Assembly (NCBI GenBank): GCA_017871115.1
Contig: JAFCIZ010000001.1
Location: 5,003,501-5,067,500 of the forward strand
Origin: Cunninghamella blakesleeana
Lineage: Eukaryota; Mucoromycota; Mucoromycetes; Mucorales; Cunninghamellaceae
DNA length: 64,000 nt
Reading direction: 5' to 3'
The notes beneath the pieces are model-generated. The model was not told the DNA's origin. It did no database searches and was given only the letters and a program-made list of their open reading frames with translations. A program made the position numbers and the translations under genes. Position 1 is the stretch's first letter. Every line of letters starts with the position of its first letter. This document shows positions 61,137 to 64,000 of this stretch, piece after piece.

Positions 61137-63999
61137 TTAATAACCAAGTCTTGAAAGAAAGTCTGCAGATTGTTGTTTCTTTCCACTGCGATATTGTATT
61201 TCAAATTCATAGTCAGCCAAGTAAGTAATCCATCGTGCCACCATACCAGTAGGATTAGGAGCCTTTATCAGCCAACGCAAAGGAGAATGATCAGAAATTA
61301 CAGTAAATTTTTTTCCTAATAGGTAGGGTCTAAACATTTGTAGACTCCATATGAGAGCTAGACATTCCAATTTAGTAGCACTATAATTTCTTTCACTTTG
61401 TTTTAATCCACGACTTGCATATACTACAGGATGTTCTTGTTCATCATCATCTAATTGTGATAGAACGCAACCTAAACCTTCTATTGATGCATCACATACT
61501 ATGATAAATGGTTTACTATGATCTGCCCTTTTAAGAATAGGTGCTTCTGTCAGTTTTTGTTTTAATAATTCAAATGATTTAGTTGTTATATCAGTCCATG
61601 GTGATTTATTTTTTGTCTTTGTAACATCATGTAATGGTCTTGCTATTGCTGCAAAGTTTTGTATGAAACGTCTATAATAAGATGCTAGTCCAATAAATCC
61701 TCTTATCTGTTTAATTGTTGTTGGTTGTGGATAATCTTTTACTTTTTCTATTTTTGCTGGATCTGTTTTTATTCCATCTTTGGTGATAATATAACCAAGA
61801 AATTTTAGTTCATCTTTAAAAAATACACATTTTTCTATGTTGAATAATAATCCACCAAGTCTTGCACATTTAAATAATTCTTCAAGATCAGATAAATGTT
61901 GTTCAATATTACTAGAGTGTACATTGAGATCATCTATGTATGCCACTAAACATCTATTCATCATAGATTTAAAACATATATCTATAAAACGTTGGAAAGT
62001 AGCAGGACTATTAACTAACCCCATCGGTAGCATTTCATATTGATATGTTCCAAATTTTGTAACAAAACCAGTTAATTCTTTACTATTATCATGTAAAGGT
62101 ACTTGATGAAAGCCAGCTCTAAGATCTAATGCAGAGAATATACTTGAAGTTCCTAGTTCATCAATAAGATCATCAATTCTTGGTAGTGGGTAAGCGTCTA
62201 CTTTAGTTTGGGCATTCAGTTTTCTGTAATCTACTACCATTCTATATTCACCGTTTTTCTTTTTAACCAAAATAATAGGAGCAGTATAAGGTGTATTTGC
62301 AGGTTTGATTATTCCAAGATTACATAGACGATCTAATTCCATTTTTAAATAATCTTGTTCTACCGGACTCATACGATAAGGTCGATGTCTAATTGGTACT
62401 GTGTTTTCTTTTAATATTATTTCATGTTCAATCATTGTTGTGTAACCCATTTTATCATTATTCCAATCGAAAACATCTTGATAATGATTTATTAATTTCC
62501 AAAACTTAATCTTATATTTTTCAGGTATGTTTCCAAATTGTAATTTTTCTTTAAAAGATTCATCCAGTGGATTGTCATCATTTATATTATCAATATTGAA
62601 TAGTTCTGTTGTTGTTCCTTCTATACCAATTTCTTCGACTATGTCATAACCTTTCAGATCATCAGTATCTAGAATAGATTCATTGCTCATTAAATTATAA
62701 AATTCACTAATAATATGATGCGGAGGTAAATCAACATCTTTATCAGATCTATTAATTATATTTAATGTATATTCATTTGGTTTAGATATAGTATGAGGAT
62801 CATCTTGTGTAAGTAGTATAGGTTCAGACGTATGCATGTTAGGATTAATATAAAATTGACAGTTTGTATGAGGTGGTATAGTCATTCCATCATTACCAGT
62901 AGATATAGTTAAACTATTTTCTTCTTGATTACGTTCAATATTAATTTTTATATCATCTTCCATGTAATAATTTTCTTCTTCTGAATATTCATCATGTTCC
63001 CATTCGTCATCATCTGTTACAGAATCAGTAGCATCAGTATCACTATCAGTATTTATTTCATTATTATTTCCTGTTGTATTATCTTGAGTTTGGTTTTCGG
63101 TTTGATAATTAGTATTGATTGTTTTAATAGTAACTAAAGGTTTATCTGTTTCTTTTAAAAAAGTGATAGGTAGTTCAGCTGATTTATGTTTATATAATAC
63201 TTTAAGTGTACTAGTTCTAAAATTAAGGAGAGCTTGTGCATGACTTAACCAATTATTTCCTAGTACCAGATGAGCAGGACACTTAGGTAATACTTCCATA
63301 TTAACAGGTATTATAATATCAGGATTTACTTGTATTTGTACATCATGTATTGTTCCAAGTGTTGCTTGTTTAGTACCGTTTCCTAATATAAATATGTTAG
63401 TAGAAGGAGCATCTATTTGCAACCCTAACAGTTTCATCATAGATTTAGACATACATGATTTAGAAGCACCACTATCAATCAAACCTTTTATTCTTTTATC
63501 ATTAATGATTAAACTTGTATAAGCTGCTGTTGTTGTTAATTCTGTATTCGTTATTGTATTTAATGGTATATCTGTTGCAGTTGTATCAATTTGTTCTTTT
63601 GATTTTGTTGTTTTTCTTTTAGGTCTACATGCTGTTAATAATTGACGTCGTAAGGTGTGTGAAGATTTAATTAGATCGCCAACATCAATATTAGCTTTCT
63701 GATTAAAAACGTCATCTACAATATTATATTTTATTTGTAATGGTGTTGGTGGTTGTCGTTTGCGTTTTATTTTATTTTCTGATTCATTAATATTATCCAT
63801 GATATAATCATTAATTATATCTTGTTGAGTTAATTGTTGATCAGTTATATCCTCGATCAGTTTAGAGGTATTATTTATATTTAGTTTTTGCTTCCCTTTA
63901 CTGATTATTTTAGGTGTTTTAGAAGATGAAGGCATTACTGCAGGAGGTTTATCTGATCTGGCTGCGTAAAGATCTTCATCATCATAATGTGTATATTCA
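61137..63999 (-). CDS. retroelement protease-reverse transcriptase-RNase H polyprotein (5' partial)
   Basis: The frame is open from the right edge to the stop at 61137, with no stop upstream of the ATG at 63935, so it probably continues into Gag. Counted from that ATG: aspartic protease D154-S-G (GLIDSGASKS), followed by VLGNNWLSHA; an acidic linker (about 290-345); reverse transcriptase from about 520 (VKKKNGEYRMVVDYRKLN, DLRAGFHQVPLH, MLPMGLVNSPATFQRF) with catalytic YIDD at 666-669; and RNase H (CDASIEGLGCVLSQ, ATKLECLALIWSL, ISDHSPLRWL). It ends at SADFLSRLGY, the natural RNase H end. Catalytic residues are intact. It makes element cDNA from RNA. It is a Ty3/Gypsy-class pol without the integrase. 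Confidence 0.93.
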   Translation of the reverse strand, partial: EYTHYDDEDLYAARSDKPPAVMPSSSKTPKIISKGKQKLNINNTSKLIEDITDQQLTQQDIINDYIMDNINESENKIKRKRQPPTPLQIKYNIVDDVFNQKANIDVGDLIKSSHTLRRQLLTACRPKRKTTKSKEQIDTTATDIPLNTITNTELTTTAAYTSLIINDKRIKGLIDSGASKSCMSKSMMKLLGLQIDAPSTNIFILGNGTKQATLGTIHDVQIQVNPDIIIPVNMEVLPKCPAHLVLGNNWLSHAQALLNFRTSTLKVLYKHKSAELPITFLKETDKPLVTIKTINTNYQTENQTQDNTTGNNNEINTDSDTDATDSVTDDDEWEHDEYSEEENYYMEDDIKINIERNQEENSLTISTGNDGMTIPPHTNCQFYINPNMHTSEPILLTQDDPHTISKPNEYTLNIINRSDKDVDLPPHHIISEFYNLMSNESILDTDDLKGYDIVEEIGIEGTTTELFNIDNINDDNPLDESFKEKLQFGNIPEKYKIKFWKLINHYQDVFDWNNDKMGYTTMIEHEIILKENTVPIRHRPYRMSPVEQDYLKMELDRLCNLGIIKPANTPYTAPIILVKKKNGEYRMVVDYRKLNAQTKVDAYPLPRIDDLIDELGTSSIFSALDLRAGFHQVPLHDNSKELTGFVTKFGTYQYEMLPMGLVNSPATFQRFIDICFKSMMNRCLVAYIDDLNVHSSNIEQHLSDLEELFKCARLGGLLFNIEKCVFFKDELKFLGYIITKDGIKTDPAKIEKVKDYPQPTTIKQIRGFIGLASYYRRFIQNFAAIARPLHDVTKTKNKSPWTDITTKSFELLKQKLTEAPILKRADHSKPFIIVCDASIEGLGCVLSQLDDDEQEHPVVYASRGLKQSERNYSATKLECLALIWSLQMFRPYLLGKKFTVISDHSPLRWLIKAPNPTGMVARWITYLADYEFEIQYRSGKKQQSADFLSRLGY

Positions 64000-64000
64000 T

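Larger units (their letters stand above)
58038..63999 (-). mobile_element. Ty3/Gypsy-type LTR retrotransposon (right-edge partial)
   Basis: On the minus strand the order is protease, reverse transcriptase and RNase H (one ORF, open through the right edge), then a 0.9-kb repeat-bearing spacer, then integrase as its own ORF, then an unknown 176-residue ORF. RT followed by RNase H followed by integrase is the Ty3/Gypsy order. Both main ORFs are long and undamaged, which suggests recent activity. Gag, the primer-binding site and the 5' LTR must lie to the right of the window. No 3' LTR boundary could be identified. Confidence 0.88.

Overview
The window is nuclear DNA from a filamentous fungus. 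The evidence is a set of fungal genes (chitin synthase chaperone Chs7, AreA/Nit2-type GATA factor, Spa2 polarisome scaffold, Fus3/Kss1-type MAP kinase, Mcp1) interrupted by many short GT-AG introns. The DNA is strongly AT-rich, and coding regions carry long Asn, Gln and Ser runs from trinucleotide expansion. High intron density together with CRIPT, a YANK-class kinase and a nicotianamine synthase suggests an early-diverging lineage, most likely Mucoromycota (Mucorales-like). That placement is an inference. Exon boundaries below were worked out by hand from splice motifs, reading-phase continuity and protein similarity, without transcript data.

Layout. 0.2-3.2 kb (+): KA1-containing Ser/Thr kinase, cut by the left edge. 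3.7-12.5 kb (-): Mcp1-like membrane protein, a 50-residue small ORF, an AreA/Nit2 GATA activator, and an F-box/WD40-like protein. 13.2-15.0 kb (-): seven-exon MAP kinase. 16.1-19.0 kb: CRIPT (+), a coiled-coil protein (-) and a single-pass membrane protein (+). 19.4-21.5 kb (-): Sec61 alpha. 23.5-24.3 kb (+): a secreted protein with many dibasic sites, after a 2-kb gene-free stretch. 24.6-28.7 kb (-): nicotianamine synthase and a YANK kinase. 29.0-30.3 kb (+): Atp10. 30.6-37.0 kb (-): a TMF1/Sgm1-type golgin, a multispanning membrane protein and a universal stress protein. 37.4-48.3 kb (+): Chs7, an unknown 112-residue protein, a GATA-finger/SET methyltransferase, Leo1 and Cdc48. 48.3-50.7 kb: gene-poor. 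50.7-56.5 kb (-): Spa2-like protein and APC8/Cdc23. 56.6-64.0 kb (-): a Ty3/Gypsy-type retroelement that runs off the right edge.

Most of the window is housekeeping (secretion, protein turnover, mitochondrial assembly, chromatin) and polarised-growth genes with no operon-like logic. The parts that stand out are: (1) the retroelement, whose integrase is a separate ORF 0.9 kb downstream of the protease-RT-RNase H ORF, with diverged and tandem repeats in the gap and a further ORF of unknown function after the integrase; (2) the secreted precursor with Kex2-type sites; (3) a GATA-like finger fused to an AWS-SET-post-SET module; (4) a nicotianamine synthase; (5) two short GC-core/T-run motifs that recur upstream of unrelated genes. 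No tRNA, rRNA or CRISPR array was seen.
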